64,000 bases of DNA, from positions 1 to 64,000 of the forward strand of contig QAMW01000001.1 in assembly GCA_003150235.1 (NCBI GenBank). Direction: 5' to 3'. Shown piece by piece: positions 62,491 through 64,000 of the stretch. The stretch's first letter is position 1. Each line of letters begins with the position of its first letter. The notes under the pieces were generated by a model. It was not told where the DNA came from, made no database searches, and saw nothing but the letters and a program-made list of their open reading frames with translations. A program made the position numbers and the translations under genes. This DNA comes from Bacteroidales bacterium. Its GTDB lineage: Bacteria > Bacteroidota > Bacteroidia > Bacteroidales > Muribaculaceae.

Positions 62491-63261
62491 ATGAACCGTA
62501 TATTGGCAATCCTATCACTTCTTTTGGCTGTCATGCCGTCGATGGCGCAAGTCTTCGACGACATGGCACCCGATGAAGAAGAACCGGCTATCCAGGAGTT
62601 TCATCGCGAGGAAGAGTCGGTGGTGTTTGTTCCCAAGGGGCAATGGATTACCGGTGTATCGGTGTCATATCAGCAGAGCAATCAGGATAAGTATCAGTTT
62701 CTGATTGTGGAGGACCTCACAGGCAACACTTATACATTCAAGGTGTCGCCCATGTTGATGTTTGCTGTCAAGAACGACATGGCACTTGGCGGACGGTTTG
62801 CCTATACGCGCTCGCTTACCAAACTTGAAAATGCCGATATCGTGCTTGACCCGGAGACAGGCTATACGTTTGACCATCTCTACCGGCTCAGCCATAATTA
62901 TTATGGCACGATAATGATGCGCAACTATTTCTCTCTCGGAAAGTCGAAACGCTTCGGATTTTTTAATGAAGTGCAGTTGCAGCTCGGAGGCGGTCAGACA
63001 AAACTGACCACCGGCGTCGGTACGACCTTGTCAGGCTACTATGAGCGTAATTTCTCGGCTGAAATCGGTCTGTCGCCCGGTATGTGCATATTCCTGAACG
63101 ATTATTCGGCGATTGAGGTCAATGTAGGTGTCCTCGGTTTCAAGATGACTGACACCCATACTTATGCCGACCAGATTTATGAATCGTCGCGTTCATCGAA
63201 GTTTGCCAACTTCAGGATTAATCTGTTTTCAATCTCTTTTGGAGTCACATTCTATCTGTAA
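62491..63261 (+). CDS. Outer membrane beta-barrel protein A of the DUF4493 operon
   Basis: The 256-residue protein has a signal peptide (MNRILAILSLLLAVMPSMAQ), an acidic segment (DDMAPDEEEPAIQEFHREEE) and a barrel with paired strands (WITGVSVSYQQSNQDKYQFL, FAVKNDMALGGRFAYTRSLT, RNYFSLGKSKRFGFFNEVQL). It ends in NLFSISFGVTFYL. It is similar to the next gene over VF-x-PKG, the N/YF-L-G-K/R-x-RFG-FNE segment, and general length. No ligand is evident. Confidence 0.82.
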   Translation: MNRILAILSLLLAVMPSMAQVFDDMAPDEEEPAIQEFHREEESVVFVPKGQWITGVSVSYQQSNQDKYQFLIVEDLTGNTYTFKVSPMLMFAVKNDMALGGRFAYTRSLTKLENADIVLDPETGYTFDHLYRLSHNYYGTIMMRNYFSLGKSKRFGFFNEVQLQLGGGQTKLTTGVGTTLSGYYERNFSAEIGLSPGMCIFLNDYSAIEVNVGVLGFKMTDTHTYADQIYESSRSSKFANFRINLFSISFGVTFYL

Positions 63262-63265
63262 GCCT

Positions 63266-64000
63266 ATGATGAGAAGATTGCTTTATATATTGATTGTGGC
63301 TGCGTTGGGATGTGTGATGACTCCTGTGGCACATGCCGATCTTCCGGTTGACTCCCTGGCGAAGATGATAGGGGGAAGATTTATATGGGTGCCCGATTCG
63401 ATGACTTCTAAAGTACGTACAGTATTGAAAGGTGAGCCGGGACTTGACGAGAAGGTGATTCATAAGGGCGACACAATACCGATGGTGCTTAAAAGCAAGA
63501 ATTTCGGACGCTTTGACCGCGGACTGTCCAATTATCTTTTTATACCAAAAGGGTCATGGGCGGCGGGTCTCACTGTGTCCTACAGTGAATTTTCGACAAA
63601 AGACCTTGAGGTGCTCGACCTGCTTAATGACATTGACCTGGGGGGATATATGTTTTCACTTAATCCATACGTGGCATATTTCCTCCGTAATAACCTGTCG
63701 CTTGGTCTGAAACTCGGTTATTCCGCATCAAAAGGTTCAATCGACTCGTTTAAGATTGATATTGACGAGGATATGAACTTTGACCTGCACGACATCTCAT
63801 ATGCGAGTAAGAGCTATTCCGCCGCGATAGCGTTGCGGCAATATTTCGGCATCGCGCGTCAAGGCAGGTTCGGCGTGTTTAATGAGGTCGACCTCCTGAT
63901 AGGCTCCGGAAGCAGCGACTTCACGCGCCCTTACGACGGGCAGCCGAAGACTACCCATACCGATATCTCCAAGCTGGAACTGAACTTCATGCCCGGTGTA
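63266..64000 (+). CDS. Outer membrane beta-barrel protein B, partial (right edge)
   Basis: An open frame from the ATG at 63266 (or 63269) runs to the last base, so 245 residues are visible. A signal peptide (LLYILIVAALGCVMTPVAHA) is followed by a region with a Lys/Asp-rich stretch and a barrel (FIPKGSWAAGLTVSYSEFST; YFGIARQGRFGVFNEVDLLI). It is clearly a paralog of the preceding protein, but its N-terminal domain of about 75 residues is longer. It starts four bases after that gene and completes the operon. Confidence 0.82.
   Translation, partial: MMRRLLYILIVAALGCVMTPVAHADLPVDSLAKMIGGRFIWVPDSMTSKVRTVLKGEPGLDEKVIHKGDTIPMVLKSKNFGRFDRGLSNYLFIPKGSWAAGLTVSYSEFSTKDLEVLDLLNDIDLGGYMFSLNPYVAYFLRNNLSLGLKLGYSASKGSIDSFKIDIDEDMNFDLHDISYASKSYSAAIALRQYFGIARQGRFGVFNEVDLLIGSGSSDFTRPYDGQPKTTHTDISKLELNFMPGV

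Noticed and set aside
1..64000. tRNA, rRNA, insertion sequence, integrase or phage genes
   Set aside because: I found no cloverleaf-like segment with a T-loop, no rRNA-like stretch, and no transposase or integrase motif in any frame.

Overview
The window reads as chromosomal DNA of a member of the Bacteroidales, most likely a gut species of the Muribaculaceae or a close relative. The support is the Bacteroidetes-type promoter signal (TAnnTTTG, with TTG about 19-22 bases upstream) in front of many genes, a short 285-residue primary sigma factor, and families largely confined to this group (DUF4493, PCMD, DUF4835, DUF3575, BspA-like LRR proteins). No rRNA, tRNA, CRISPR array, transposase or phage gene was seen, so it looks like an ordinary chromosomal segment with surface-protein loci at both ends. 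The family-level assignment is inference.

Layout. 0-3 kb: the start of a DUF3575/OmpA-like outer-membrane protein, cut by the left edge, divergent from a TPR/transmembrane/HTH regulator. 3-9 kb: a TonB-receptor-like barrel and a GntR-ABC operon whose ATPase is frameshifted and whose promoter carries a palindromic operator. 9-16 kb: housekeeping genes on the minus strand (rlmB, recN, a DUF4835 lipid-free secreted protein, coaBC, a DnaQ-like exonuclease, dnaN, a four-helix-bundle protein). 16-25.8 kb, plus strand: two secreted proteins behind a long structured leader, a patatin, a GH13 amylase, prs, degP/htrA and rpoD. 25.8-32.3 kb, minus strand: hisS-umuD-umuC, a large secreted protein and a uridine phosphorylase. 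32.5-38.5 kb, plus strand: a secreted GH31 glycosidase and a BspA-like protein with a second structured leader. 38.6-41.4 kb: menE-menC-menB. 41.7-42.3 kb: an ECF-type sigma factor. 42.4-50.5 kb: thrS-infC-rpmI-rplT, a zinc-ribbon membrane protein, and a glycosyltransferase/lipid A acyltransferase/mtaB overlap operon. 50.6-52.3 kb: an acyl-CoA synthetase. 52.3-64 kb: a divergent surface-lipoprotein and outer-membrane-protein locus.

The most interesting parts are these. (1) The 52.3-64 kb locus combines three tandem DUF4493 lipoproteins, three PCMD-type modules (one free, two fused to DUF4493 proteins), another lipoprotein, and three small outer-membrane barrels. The C-terminal module of one DUF4493 protein is strikingly AT-rich, which suggests module exchange. 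(2) Two unrelated surface-protein genes share the same 5' architecture: a good promoter, a leader of more than 300 nt, and a nested-stem RNA ending 55-80 nt before the start codon. (3) Families of 9-bp-periodic GTC-rich tandem repeats sit between genes and, in one case, inside the 3' end of a gene. (4) A probable YtrA-like operator lies on the start site of the ABC/GntR operon, whose ATPase gene is broken at a palindrome. All domain names come from reading the sequences without database searches.
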